Of a stretch of 64,000 bases of DNA, positions 23,014 to 32,304 are shown one piece after another. The DNA lies in the NCBI RefSeq assembly GCF_947259545.1, contig NZ_CAMYMK010000002.1, positions 496,001 through 560,000 of the forward strand, read 5' to 3'. The DNA comes from an uncultured Marinobacter sp. GTDB lineage: Bacteria > Pseudomonadota > Gammaproteobacteria > Pseudomonadales > Oleiphilaceae. A model generated the notes under the pieces. The model did not search any database, was not told where the DNA came from, and worked only from the letters and a program-made list of their open reading frames with translations. Numbering within the stretch: position 1 is the first letter of the stretch; each line of letters starts with the position of its first letter. Made by a program: the position numbers and the translations under genes.

Positions 23014-23038
23014 GGAAAACCAGGGCAGATCTGTTTTC
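23014..23038 (+). repeat. dispersed motif, diverged copy
   Basis: GGAAAACCAGGGCAGATCTG then TTTTC, between the DWxEV protein gene and rlmF. Confidence 0.75.
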
Positions 23039-23072
23039 TAGGCTCATACTCATGCGCCATCTCGGCAGCGGC

Positions 23073-24032
23073 TCAGATGAATGTCCAGGCCAATACCCTG
23101 GTAATCTTGTTTCCCTGCTTCATCTCTATTTCCCGACTATCAACGGCACCGAGCTTACGGATCAACTTCTTTGCAGGCTTAACATTGTCGGCTTTTGACA
23201 CCAGGCTGGTAAACCAGCGGCATTGAGTGGAATACCTCTGGCTTTCTCTGATCAGCTTCTTCAGAAACAGCTGTTCACCCCCCTTACACCAGAGCTCTGC
23301 GCCCAGCCCGCCAAAGTTCAGAGTGGGGGAGTCGGTTTTTGCTTTCTGTTCACCGCGCTGTTCACCGCGGTTACGAGCAAGGTTATTGCGTTTAAGCTGG
23401 TTACCTTTAACAGCTTCGTCGAGCGAGGCGTGGAAGGGTGGGTTGCATACGCTGACGTCAAAGAACTCCCCGGCTTGAATAATCCCTTCAAAGATGTGGT
23501 TTCTATCGGGCTGCGTACGCAGCGTGAAGCGGTCTTTGAGAGTGGGGTTGTGGGCGATAATCGTGACTACGTTCTCGAGCGACTGGGTGTTAATGTCACT
23601 ACCGACACACTGCCAGCCGTAAATCTGGCAGGCCAGTAGCGGGTAGATTCCGTTCGCTCCAGTGCCTATGTCGAGCAGCTTGATGTTGGGCTGTTCCGGA
23701 CCGGGCCCACCAGACCCAAGCAGGTCCGCCATGTAATGGATATAGTCGGCTCTGCCGGGGATGGGAGGGCAAAGCGCGCCCTCCGGAATATCCCAATCGA
23801 CAATGTTGTAGTATCGCTTTAATAACGCGGCGTTGAGCGTTTTTACCGCCAATGGGTCTGCGAAATCGATGGAAAGGTCGCCATGAGCGTTCGGTTTAAC
23901 ATGGGGGCGCAGTGCCGGGTGGCTTTTTACGAGAGCAGGGAAGTCATAGCCCTGGTTGTGTAGATTCCTCGGGTGCAGACCTTTGCGAACAGGCTTGGTT
24001 TGGCTTTTTTGACGTCGATGGAGGGTGCTCAC
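23073..24032 (-). CDS. rlmF: 23S rRNA (adenine(1618)-N6)-methyltransferase RlmF
   Basis: A 319-residue SAM-dependent methyltransferase modifying A1618 of 23S rRNA. Visible are the SAM-binding motif LLDIGTGANGIYPLLACQIY and the N6-adenine catalytic motif NPPF (in VCNPPFHAS), and the family start RNLHNQGYDFPALVKSHP. Length fits E. coli RlmF (about 308). It is a single gene with a diverged motif copy after its stop. Assignment is firm by sequence. Confidence 0.93.
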   Translation of the reverse strand: MSTLHRRQKSQTKPVRKGLHPRNLHNQGYDFPALVKSHPALRPHVKPNAHGDLSIDFADPLAVKTLNAALLKRYYNIVDWDIPEGALCPPIPGRADYIHYMADLLGSGGPGPEQPNIKLLDIGTGANGIYPLLACQIYGWQCVGSDINTQSLENVVTIIAHNPTLKDRFTLRTQPDRNHIFEGIIQAGEFFDVSVCNPPFHASLDEAVKGNQLKRNNLARNRGEQRGEQKAKTDSPTLNFGGLGAELWCKGGEQLFLKKLIRESQRYSTQCRWFTSLVSKADNVKPAKKLIRKLGAVDSREIEMKQGNKITRVLAWTFI

Positions 24033-24153
24033 AGAAATAGGCCCGAGGCTTGGAGTTCAAAAGTAGAGTGGGTCTGGCTTGGTCCGTGATTATAATCTTA
24101 ATGTATGTGGTGCATGAAAACATGATGCGCTGTTGTTTTGCCCGGAGCCCGAA

Positions 24154-24384
24154 ATGATTAAGCCAAGTTGTTACAGCTGTCGGAAAAGGTTTGAGCCATC
24201 AGCGCTCAGGGTTCATTACTCAAAGAACTACTGTGAGGACTGCGGCGTTGGGCTGTTTGGTGAGGATTACTTCAGTTTCGCTAGAAAGCCCGCCCCAACC
24301 ACCCAGAAGAACCTGGCTATCCATGTTGCAGTGCTTCTTGGGGTTGCTGGCCTGTTGTTATGGTTTTGGACTGGCAGGTCGTGA
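24154..24384 (+). CDS. small zinc-ribbon membrane protein
   Basis: 76 residues from ATG 24154. Two CxxC pairs (CYSC near residue 6 and CEDC near 27) form a likely zinc ribbon, followed by a linker and one membrane helix (LAIHVAVLLGVAGLLLWFW). Topology would place the zinc ribbon in the cytoplasm with the helix near the C-terminus. Function is unknown. In-frame starts further upstream would disrupt the expected N-terminus. A motif copy lies 30 bp after the stop. Confidence 0.7.
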   Translation: MIKPSCYSCRKRFEPSALRVHYSKNYCEDCGVGLFGEDYFSFARKPAPTTQKNLAIHVAVLLGVAGLLLWFWTGRS

Positions 24385-24410
24385 TGGCTCAGATAACCGA
24401 ACCAGATAAA

Positions 24411-24433
24411 TGGGACAGATCTATTTGCTTTCT
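24411..24433 (+). repeat. dispersed motif, partial copy
   Basis: ATAAATGGGACAGATCTATT then TGC: the central GGGACAGATCTATTT is conserved but the AACC end is changed. Confidence 0.65.
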
Positions 24434-24489
24434 GAGTTTGCCCGCCAGGCGCTGGAGATCAAACCGGTCATGCTTATCAGGATGTAACT

Positions 24490-24819
24490 GTGCAAACCAT
24501 CTGCTCAGAAGAGGCCTTATCGGAATTGCTCCAGTCCAGCCCTGCGGTGCTGCTCCTGTATGGGGGCGCAAGTTGTGGCGTCTGCCAGGCCATCAGGCCC
24601 CGGCTGGAGAAGCTTGCCAGCGAGGAATTCCCCAAACTGGTCACCGCTTACATCGATTGCCAGGAAGCTGCCGGCCCGTTATGTGCGGCTCGCGGTATCT
24701 TTTCTCTGCCTGTTGTCCAGCTGTGGTTTGATGGGCAACGATTCGCGGAATTCGCCAGGGTGTTCTCCATCGGAGATGTACGTGCCGCGCTGGAGCGGCC
24801 TTATGGACTTTTGACTTAA
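24490..24819 (+). CDS. thioredoxin-like protein with CGVC active site
   Basis: 109 residues with a thioredoxin fold. Active-site CGVC (Cys29, Cys32) and cis-proline region FSLPVVQLW are intact, so redox activity is likely. No signal peptide, hence cytoplasmic. It starts with GTG; the ribosome site is weak. The CGVC dipeptide differs from thioredoxin CGPC and suggests a different redox potential. It converges on the giant gene, with a hairpin terminator between. Confidence 0.85.
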   Translation: MQTICSEEALSELLQSSPAVLLLYGGASCGVCQAIRPRLEKLASEEFPKLVTAYIDCQEAAGPLCAARGIFSLPVVQLWFDGQRFAEFARVFSIGDVRAALERPYGLLT

Positions 24820-24839
24820 CGCTGGCTCCGACAGCCCAA

Positions 24840-24869
24840 CACCCGCCGACCTTTCAGGTCAGCGGGTGT
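24840..24869. terminator. bidirectional hairpin between convergent genes
   Basis: CACCCGCCGACC-TTTCA-GGTCAGCGGGTG stem (one mismatch, CGACC/GGTCAG) between the thioredoxin-like gene and the giant gene. No strong T-run on either side. Confidence 0.65.
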
Positions 24870-24881
24870 CAGTGCCTGGAA

Positions 24882-27800
24882 TCAGGCTATCTCGAAGTGA
24901 TGAAGGTCCGGCGTGCTTGAGAAAGTCACGCCCCATATCAGGTCCTGTTGCGCAAAAAGGACCACCAGGTCTTTAGGCAGATTGAAGAAGCCTCCATGAA
25001 TTTCGGCCGCCCGCAGAAGTCTGCTGTGGCCGCTGAGAATGTCGCTCAGCTGCTCGCCGCCGTCAACGCGCTCTTCCAGCTTTGCTTTATAGGCGTCGTT
25101 GAGAGCTTTGACATCATCCCAAAGCTTGCCGGGCTCCCGAAGCCAACGAGCGCGTGAACGGTCAACCGTCTTCTGCGCAAGTGTTTCAATCAGGGTCCAG
25201 GAATCCGAGCGGATCTGCGGGTTGGCATCCTGTGGCGTGATATCCACAGCGGTGCCGGTTGCATGATTACTCAATGTTCCCAACCGGTATCGGCCGTGCT
25301 TTTTCTTGGGCCTGACAACCAGAACCTGTGACACCGAGAATGTCTCTGGCGCGTAGGCGTCACGAATTGCATCCAGCTTATCGCGCATGTCCTGAGTCAA
25401 TCCGTTGCGGATGACGTCCAGTGGATCGCTGATGCCTTGGCGGTGAAAGGCTTCCCGCAGCCAACGGTAGAGAATCCTTCTGGACTCATTGTTGTCATTG
25501 GCAGTGCCGATGACCAGGCGTTCCCCGGAGGTAAGCTGATCGTATTCGGCATCCGCAAGTGTCTGCTTTTCCAGATAGGTATCAAGAGAGCCGAAGTAGT
25601 CGTTCCGATAGGCAATGTAATCGATGTAATCGCGGAAGGATTCGCTGTCTCGGTTGCTGACCCGATCCGCGATGGCGTCGAATTCCTGCTCATCGCCGTG
25701 ACCAAGTTGCACAAGGTTACTGAACTTCGTCCACCCCAGAGAGCTGGCATCTTCCGGATCAACGGCTTCGACAACCCGGCCCACCTGCGCTATTTCCCTG
25801 TCACGGGCCAACAGAACCTCCCTTGCCCTGGGCAGAACCACATTCTCATTCGCGTCATTGAGGATAGGGTCGAAATCGTCTTCAGGATCCCGCAGATAGG
25901 CGTGATCGTCGGCCACGATAAATCGGTCGGAAAGCGGTTCATAGTCCCGCTCCTCTGCGGGAACGGCTGGGGCTGCCCCACCGCTGGCATCGGCAACACC
26001 GTATCGCATCAGCTGACTTGGTTCGCTGACATTGACTGAACGGACACCGTCCGGCGTTTGTTCTGTAACTGACACATTTCGATCGGATCCAAAGCGCTCG
26101 ACCAGATCCTGTGATTCCCGGGAAAGTCCTGTTGATGGCTGGCGTCCCATCTCATTAGCCTGTGACCGCAACGCCCGTTCACCATCCTCCTGTGACATCG
26201 ATCCTTTGGCGACGGCCCGGTCAATGGCCGCCCGGTTACGATCAAAGTTTTTGCCGGCATCCCGTTCTGCCTGGATGTCGGCCAGGCGGGCCTGAAGCGC
26301 AAAATTGCCGAACTGGCCGGCAAGATTCGAGGCCGACTGCATGGCACCCAGCGCGTTTTTCTGAGTGCCTGCCAGGCCAGCCATATCGCGGAACGCGTTG
26401 TTGCTGCCCAGCGTATTAAGAATATCGCTGAATCCCTGGGGGGCAGGCGCTGCGGGAGCGTTATGCAGGTTAATGATGGAATCCGGCATCTGCGATGGCG
26501 TCATGTTCTGAGGCTGGCTGCGGCGTGAATCAAAGAAGTCGCTGGGGAAATCCGCCAGTGCCGGATCTTTGTCATTCAGCACCCAGTCGGTGGAGCCTTC
26601 GTGCTCCTCGCAGGCCTCGCATTGATCCATGATGGCCTGGGCGTATAGCCCGTCAGTCGGCAGGCTTACACGCATGGGTGTCGCCGGCGCGCCTTCACCT
26701 TTGTAGTAGTCAAATGCCTCCTGATAGCTTTCATGGCCATTGATGCCCAGGAAGGCGCCAGCAGCCACTTTGAACACCAGTGAATTACCCAGTATGGCAA
26801 TGGGCTCCCGCTCCACCACCGAGGCAATCGAGCGCCGGTCGCTGGAGGAGATGGCAAACCCGTCAAGGAGCATATAAAGCTCGTCTCGGTCCATCGTCCA
26901 CCAGAGCACCTTGTGGTAATAGTGCAGATTATCGTTGATGTGCCCCAGAACCTTTTCGATGGCCTTCTCCGCGTCCTCTCTGGGGTTCTGTTTCTCCCAG
27001 TTTGTCGGCTTGAAAGACAGCGTTGCACTCTCAGAGGCCGCCGGGCGGGATGAGTCGTCGTCGTAGGCGGGCGGGGAGATCAGGTCATGGGTGCCCCGCG
27101 CGGCGCTGACACGGCGATGGTAATGTGCAGTATGGAATTCCACAGTGGCACTGGTCACATTGGCAACCGACCCCTTGGGCAGGTCCTCGGCTGCCGAGAA
27201 AATCAGTCTGGTAATGTCCTCCCTGGAAGTATCCTCCAGGGCATCAGCAGGAACCGTGAAGTCCACTCGAACCGTCCGGTTGAACCGGTATTCCCCAACC
27301 AGGGTAAAGTCGGCGCCTGCCAGCGCGCCGTTGTCACTCTCAATTTCCAGCCGGTCACACCAGCGCCGGGCCATGCCGGGCGCAATTTCCCGCTGGAAGT
27401 AGGCGTCACGTTGGGCGGCGCTGTAATCCCGGATGCGGGCGACGATCTGGCCCACGGGGAAGGGCAGAATGCCGGCATAGGCCTGCCAGACCTTTGTGGT
27501 CACTTTTTCACCGACGGCTCCTTCTTCTTTAAGCTGGTCATCAATATCTTCGGATACCACTTCGTCTCTTGGCCGCTCGATACCCAGTTTGATGTAGATC
27601 GATCCGGACAGGCTTTCCAGCTTCTGGGACATCCGGGAACCATCGGGCGGTTCGTCCACGCCGTTCCAGTTGTTGGCAATATCGTCGGCGTATTTCAGGG
27701 CCCAGCGAAGTTCCGGTTTTTTCAGGTAGTCTTCGAACACATCCCGCCACCGGGCAAGACGGTGCAGGGTGAATGGCCTGATCGAAAAAGGTACGAACAG

Positions 27801-29696
27801 GCATTCCCGAACCCCCGCCAGAACCGTATCGACCCGCATATGGCGAAGAATTTCGTGGTAGATCACCGTCAGGGAATGGCAGTAGTTAGGGTTGCGTACC
27901 ACTTCTGATACACCCTCGACCGTTTCCTCCTGGCTGACCTCATTCACCACGGTGCTCTCGAACTGTCGAAGGGAATCCCCGTACTGGCGAACCGCATCCC
28001 GCAGGCTCTGTTCTTCCGCGGCGGCTACGCTGCGCCCGCCTTTCTGCCAACTGCCAGAGCTGGCACGACCATGTGCGGCGCCACCTCCTATCACCACTGG
28101 TCCCATGGCAAAGCCGATGCCCCCGGCCACGCCGGTGGCTTGCGACTTGCTGCCGCCTTTGCTCCATTCGTTCATGTTGGAGCGCACCGCGTCGCTGTAA
28201 TCACGCTCCCGAAAGGTGCTTTGCGCGACCTCCTCACTGAACGCGCTGCGCTCGCGACGGCTGCTTTCCTCCCGACGGCGCCAGTCCATCTTGACGATAC
28301 GGCGGGTTTGGCGGGGGGCAAGGGTCAGAGTGTGTGCCACATCTCCTAATGAATATCCGTTTGAACGCCACTGCACCCGCCATTCCATGATATGGCCGCC
28401 GGCGACCGACAGCGCCTGGTATTGGGTGGAGTCGCCGTCCCAGTCAATGGGGTTGTCTGGGCCCACCGGTTGACGGCGATTCAGCCAGGAGATCTTTGGC
28501 AGTGGCAGGAAGTCGATCGCTTTTACCGGCGGTATCAACGCTGCGCCGTTCTGAGGAAGGAAGCGACTGATGCTGCCGGCAAAGTTGCGGAGTCTCGGCA
28601 GGTCGGACTCCATATTGCGCGTTTCAGCGCCGGTTTCAGCCACCATGGCATTCATCAGCACCATTGGCTGACCGGCATCTTTGGGATGCATCAGCCCTTT
28701 ATAATCCGGTTTTGTGTTGGAGGTAGATTCAATTTCGGGCTGCTCGACCCGGAAAACCGTATGAAAACGCCGTTCCCCCAGAATTCGGGCCGGATTGCTG
28801 AACGGTTTGCAGAAAGAGCCGGGGTCATCACTGAACATGTCCGGCTCATTCAGAAGGCTGTCCTCATCCACGTCAAGGGGAGGATTCTTGTCGCCTTTTG
28901 CCGGGTCAGGTCCGCTGCCTTCCGCACCGTCTTTTTTCGTCTCACTCCACGGTAGTATTAGCCGAAGGTCGCTTTGTGGCTGGCGAAGGGAACTGTCTTC
29001 TCTGTAGCCAATGATCAGTTCAGGGCCATTCAGCATCCAGGCCCAACCCGCTGCCTCGCTGCCGGGACTGAACGGGCGTTTGATATGAAAGCTACCGTCG
29101 AACTTCAGGTCTGCGGCAGTTAAAGACAGCGCACCGAGCTGGTCTGCCGTCTCCGGCACCAGGGCAAGCTGGCTGGCGTTGGTTTGCAGGGGTTCATCTT
29201 CGGATTGCTGAAGCAGTGCCTTGAGCGCGTTATGCTTTGCCGGGGTGTCTATCAGATCAACGCTGAGCGTGTAGTTGTCGAAGCGCTGGTCTGGCTGTCC
29301 CAGGCGGACAAACCGGCCGGAACGCGTCAGTACCGGTTGCTCATCCGGGGTCAGGCGCGCCAGGGCCTGTTTGAGAACAGCTGCCGTAATCACCAGTTTT
29401 GCGGTAAACGAGTCAGCTTCGGTGTCCGGTGATATAGTCCCGAGATCTGAAATCTCCAGCCCTTGTCGATTTTCGAGAATGGCGTTGATGGGCCTGTTAA
29501 CGGCAATCGGCTGAATCGTTGTTTCGCCACGAGCATGCCTGTCCAGCCGAACGATTTCACTGGCAGGGTGGCCGGTGCTTTGCTCTTCTTCGGCTTTGTC
29601 GGGCGTTTGGTAGGTAATGCGTACCTGAAGAGATTCTGCTTCCTGGGTGTCGATGCTTTCTTTGGGTTCAATGTGTAACCGCAGTTGTTTTGACAT
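24882..29696 (-). CDS. giant 1604-residue protein with C-terminal M15-type peptidase domain
   Basis: A very large protein without a signal peptide or clear membrane anchor. The C-terminal ~135 residues carry M15 (VanY/endolysin-type) zinc peptidase motifs: SNHATGTAVD (1476-1485, His1478 and Asp1485) and HHFE at 1599-1602. The middle has a Gly/Ala-rich segment (GVAGGIGFAMGPVVIGGGAA), a long part with VRECLFVPFSIRPFTLHRLA, and low-complexity acidic linkers. The domain suggests cleavage of peptidoglycan peptides, and the modular build a secreted or injected effector, or a phage-derived structure. No secretion genes are adjacent. A 392-bp upstream gap has no obvious partner. The family of the remaining ~1450 residues was not recognised. 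Confidence 0.75.
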   Translation of the reverse strand: MSKQLRLHIEPKESIDTQEAESLQVRITYQTPDKAEEEQSTGHPASEIVRLDRHARGETTIQPIAVNRPINAILENRQGLEISDLGTISPDTEADSFTAKLVITAAVLKQALARLTPDEQPVLTRSGRFVRLGQPDQRFDNYTLSVDLIDTPAKHNALKALLQQSEDEPLQTNASQLALVPETADQLGALSLTAADLKFDGSFHIKRPFSPGSEAAGWAWMLNGPELIIGYREDSSLRQPQSDLRLILPWSETKKDGAEGSGPDPAKGDKNPPLDVDEDSLLNEPDMFSDDPGSFCKPFSNPARILGERRFHTVFRVEQPEIESTSNTKPDYKGLMHPKDAGQPMVLMNAMVAETGAETRNMESDLPRLRNFAGSISRFLPQNGAALIPPVKAIDFLPLPKISWLNRRQPVGPDNPIDWDGDSTQYQALSVAGGHIMEWRVQWRSNGYSLGDVAHTLTLAPRQTRRIVKMDWRRREESSRRERSAFSEEVAQSTFRERDYSDAVRSNMNEWSKGGSKSQATGVAGGIGFAMGPVVIGGGAAHGRASSGSWQKGGRSVAAAEEQSLRDAVRQYGDSLRQFESTVVNEVSQEETVEGVSEVVRNPNYCHSLTVIYHEILRHMRVDTVLAGVRECLFVPFSIRPFTLHRLARWRDVFEDYLKKPELRWALKYADDIANNWNGVDEPPDGSRMSQKLESLSGSIYIKLGIERPRDEVVSEDIDDQLKEEGAVGEKVTTKVWQAYAGILPFPVGQIVARIRDYSAAQRDAYFQREIAPGMARRWCDRLEIESDNGALAGADFTLVGEYRFNRTVRVDFTVPADALEDTSREDITRLIFSAAEDLPKGSVANVTSATVEFHTAHYHRRVSAARGTHDLISPPAYDDDSSRPAASESATLSFKPTNWEKQNPREDAEKAIEKVLGHINDNLHYYHKVLWWTMDRDELYMLLDGFAISSSDRRSIASVVEREPIAILGNSLVFKVAAGAFLGINGHESYQEAFDYYKGEGAPATPMRVSLPTDGLYAQAIMDQCEACEEHEGSTDWVLNDKDPALADFPSDFFDSRRSQPQNMTPSQMPDSIINLHNAPAAPAPQGFSDILNTLGSNNAFRDMAGLAGTQKNALGAMQSASNLAGQFGNFALQARLADIQAERDAGKNFDRNRAAIDRAVAKGSMSQEDGERALRSQANEMGRQPSTGLSRESQDLVERFGSDRNVSVTEQTPDGVRSVNVSEPSQLMRYGVADASGGAAPAVPAEERDYEPLSDRFIVADDHAYLRDPEDDFDPILNDANENVVLPRAREVLLARDREIAQVGRVVEAVDPEDASSLGWTKFSNLVQLGHGDEQEFDAIADRVSNRDSESFRDYIDYIAYRNDYFGSLDTYLEKQTLADAEYDQLTSGERLVIGTANDNNESRRILYRWLREAFHRQGISDPLDVIRNGLTQDMRDKLDAIRDAYAPETFSVSQVLVVRPKKKHGRYRLGTLSNHATGTAVDITPQDANPQIRSDSWTLIETLAQKTVDRSRARWLREPGKLWDDVKALNDAYKAKLEERVDGGEQLSDILSGHSRLLRAAEIHGGFFNLPKDLVVLFAQQDLIWGVTFSSTPDLHHFEIA

Positions 29697-30088
29697 CGTG
29701 GGTCCTTTTTTGTTGTATCTGCAGCATCCGTGTCATCGTTACCCACCAGGGTAGACTCGTCAGACAATACAACCGGGCCCGTGTATGACCACGTCACAGA
29801 GGGCAAGACAACCTTGTCAATCAGGACTTCACTACGCCCTTAGTGGGGGATAAGAAGACTGGTCTGCATCCATGTTTACAAAACTTGCCAGCAGGATGTG
29901 TCTGCTTCAGCGACGTACCTGCCTTGGCTTCCAGCGAGTTCAGCTTTATCGAGGATTATCAATTTGTAAAGTCTGAATCTGTATTTTTCTAGCCGCTCAA
30001 AAAACCGGGGCAGACCTATGTTCCAGTCTCACAATCAAACGCCACCACTGGTTATAATGGCCTACCTTTAAACGTCGCAGAGAACCCT
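29697..30088. other. 392-bp intergenic region between divergent genes
   Basis: Promoter region for the giant gene (minus) and slyD (plus). It holds one diverged motif copy at 30001-30025. No gene was recognised. Confidence 0.5.
30001..30025 (+). repeat. dispersed motif, diverged copy
   Basis: AAAACCGGGGCAGACCTATG then TTCCA. Confidence 0.65.
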
Positions 30089-30568
30089 ATGCCAATCGAA
30101 AAGAATCAAGTGGTCTTGTTCCACTACAGCGTCAGTGATGAACAGGGCAACGTCGTTGAAAACTCCCGTGGCGGCGAGCCGAACGCCTACCTGCATGGCC
30201 ACGGCGGCATTATCCGGGGGCTGGAAGAAGCCCTGGAAGGTCGCGAGGCTGGCGATACGTTCAGCGTCACCGTCGCGCCGGAAAAAGCCTACGGTCCGCG
30301 CAAGGCCGATGCCGTGCAGCGCGTGCCGATCAAGCATTTGATGGGTGCCAAACGCTGGAAGGCCGGCATGATTGCCCAGGTGCAAACCGAGCAGGGCCCG
30401 CGCCATGTGGTTGTCGCCAAGGTCGGCCACAAGTTTGCCGATGTCGACACCAACCATCCGATGGCGGGTAAAACCCTGACCTTCGATATCGAAGTCATTG
30501 AAGTACGCGATGCCGATGCGGAAGAGATAGCACACGGCCATGCCCATGGGCCGGGTGGGCATCATTGA
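30089..30568 (+). CDS. slyD: FKBP-type peptidyl-prolyl cis-trans isomerase, SlyD family
   Basis: 159 residues. The N-terminal FKBP half (VVLFHYSVSDEQGNVVENSR, GHGGIIRGLEEALEG) is followed by the insert-in-flap domain (FSVTVAPEKAYGPRKADAVQ) and a His-rich metal-binding tail (HGHAHGPGGHH). It is a cytoplasmic chaperone and proline isomerase that binds nickel and other metals. The tail is shorter than in E. coli SlyD. It stands alone; 99 bp separate it from the next gene. Confidence 0.9.
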   Translation: MPIEKNQVVLFHYSVSDEQGNVVENSRGGEPNAYLHGHGGIIRGLEEALEGREAGDTFSVTVAPEKAYGPRKADAVQRVPIKHLMGAKRWKAGMIAQVQTEQGPRHVVVAKVGHKFADVDTNHPMAGKTLTFDIEVIEVRDADAEEIAHGHAHGPGGHH

Positions 30569-30666
30569 AGGATTACCTTCAAGCTTTACAACAGGGGCAA
30601 TAATCGGATGGAAACAGTGGCGGGGATCCGTTTTACTGGCGTTGTCCACGTTGAATAAAGGGTTCG

Positions 30667-31578
30667 GTGAAGTCGATGCCATCGGAGCAACAAATACAGG
30701 CGGCGATTAGGGCCAGGAATACGTCTTATGAGGGGCATCCACGGATTGCCCGGCTGGTGGAGGTGGCACGCCATATTGAAGCCCATGCAGATGAGCCACT
30801 GCCTTTGGCCGGTCTGGCGGAGATAGCCGGACTGTCTTCCTCCAGGCTGCAGAAACAATTCAAGGAAGTTTTTGGCATCTCGCCCAAAGCCTATCAGGAT
30901 GCCGTGCGTATGCGGTGCTTCAGGCAGTCTCTCAAAGATGGAGACAAGGTGACGGATGCCATTTTTGCGTCCGGATTTGGTTCGGTCAGCCGTGTCTACG
31001 GGGAATCATCCCGCAATCTGGGTATGGCGCCCAAAGCCTATCGGGCCGGTGGAGCAGATGAAGTCATCGCCTATGCATCCCGAAGAACCTCCCTGGGGCT
31101 GGTGGTTATGGCGGCCACGGATAGGGGCGTTTGTTATGTCCAGTTCGGTGATGATGAAGAATCACTGATTGCCGGCCTCAAAGCCGAATTCCCCAGGGCA
31201 GAGCTGGTTGCCTCACCTGCCCAGAATGCCCCGGAGCTCGATGCCTGGATGGAGGCATTGGATCAACACATCAGCAAAGGTGCGCCCAGGCCGGATCTGC
31301 CGCTGGATATGCGCGGCACGGCCTTTCAGATGAAGGTTTGGCAGTTCCTGTTAAGTATCCGCGAGGGCGATGTTCTGAGTTACAGCGAGCTGGCTGCGAG
31401 AATTGACAAGCCCAAAGCGGTACGGGCCGTCGCCTCCGCCTGTGGCAAAAACCGCATCGGCGTGCTGATTCCCTGCCACCGGGTGTTGCGGGGCGATGGC
31501 GGCCTTGGTGGATACCGCTGGGGGTTGGCGCGAAAACGCGCATTGCTGAATGCGGAGAGGGAGCGGCGGGGTGACTAG
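30667..31578 (+). CDS. Ada-like AraC-type HTH plus O6-methylguanine-DNA methyltransferase
   Basis: 303 residues: an AraC-type HTH (about 25-125, LPLAGLAEIAGLSSSRLQKQ) and an O6-alkylguanine methyltransferase domain with active-site PCHRV (Cys270) and a C-terminal LGGYRWGLARKRALL. It directly repairs O6-methylguanine. E. coli Ada also has an N-terminal phosphotriester-acceptor domain with a zinc-bound cysteine; that domain is absent here, so induction by methyl-phosphotriester transfer is not expected. The start is GTG 30667 or ATG 30676. A strong terminator follows. Confidence 0.9.
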   Translation: MKSMPSEQQIQAAIRARNTSYEGHPRIARLVEVARHIEAHADEPLPLAGLAEIAGLSSSRLQKQFKEVFGISPKAYQDAVRMRCFRQSLKDGDKVTDAIFASGFGSVSRVYGESSRNLGMAPKAYRAGGADEVIAYASRRTSLGLVVMAATDRGVCYVQFGDDEESLIAGLKAEFPRAELVASPAQNAPELDAWMEALDQHISKGAPRPDLPLDMRGTAFQMKVWQFLLSIREGDVLSYSELAARIDKPKAVRAVASACGKNRIGVLIPCHRVLRGDGGLGGYRWGLARKRALLNAERERRGD

Positions 31579-31611
31579 CACTGCCAGGAAGGGGGCTTAT
31601 CGGCTTTCCAA

Positions 31612-31641
31612 TAAAAAAGGCAGCCTGAGGCTGCCTTTTTT
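31612..31641. terminator. bidirectional Rho-independent terminator
   Basis: A-rich, then AAGGCAGCC-TGA-GGCTGCCTT, then TTTT. It serves the Ada-like gene and the convergent cold-shock gene. Confidence 0.9.
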
Positions 31642-31661
31642 CATCACGTATTGGCTGTTAC

Positions 31662-31868
31662 TTACAGGCCAATAACGTTCTCTGCCTGCGGGCCTTTCTG
31701 GCCCTCGGTCACGGAGAACTCAACTTCCTGGCCTTCGGCCAGAGTTTTGAAACCGCTACCCTGAATAGAGCTGTAGTGAACAAAGACGTCTGCGCCGCCT
31801 TCACGAGTGATAAAACCGAAACCTTTTGCTTCGTTGAAGAACTTAACGTTGCCAGTAATTGTAGACAT
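31662..31868 (-). CDS. cold-shock domain protein (CspA family)
   Basis: 68 residues, a single cold-shock domain with RNP1 KGFGFI (15-20) and RNP2 VFVHY (28-32), which bind single-stranded nucleic acid as an RNA chaperone. AGGA lies 9 bp before the ATG. A long leader upstream (to about 32 kb) is usual for cspA-type genes, where the leader controls expression, but I cannot confirm a specific cold-box element. Several paralogues usually exist, so no specific csp letter is given. Confidence 0.93.
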   Translation of the reverse strand: MSTITGNVKFFNEAKGFGFITREGGADVFVHYSSIQGSGFKTLAEGQEVEFSVTEGQKGPQAENVIGL

Positions 31869-32304
31869 AAATAGCTATCCTGAAATTAATCAATATGGTG
31901 CCGCCAAATGATCGTTGTGATCTTTGATCAGCGATATGCGGGAAACAAAAAAACGTGCAGGATCAAAAACAGGACAAAAGGTGTGACAACACTAGAGGTC
32001 TTATTCGTGAAATGCTTTGCTAAATCTTTCCAACGAGAACGACGGTACGCTAATTAAGAGGCCCTGCATAGTAAAGTTTCGGGTATTGGGAAAATAACTT
32101 TGCCCCGTGTCTTCCTGAATATCCGAGGAGTGGGAAAGCCTGTACCGGCACGCGATTGTCTGACGGGGTCAAAGGGCATATCATGGTTGATAAGTAATCA
32201 AAACTGAGTTCCAAGGATTAAACGCATTTTGATCGGCGTTTGCTTGCGCTGAACGCGAAGGGTCTCAATGGCCCGATTATCGTGATAAATCGAATGGAGG
32301 CGAT
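31869..32304. other. 436-bp gap between divergent cold-shock and desaturase genes
   Basis: AT-rich next to the cold-shock gene, probably its long 5' leader and promoter. No gene or repeat was recognised. Confidence 0.5.

Noticed and set aside
27087..27908. 273-codon plus-strand frame opposite the giant gene
   Set aside because: No domain, no ribosome site; typical antisense shadow.
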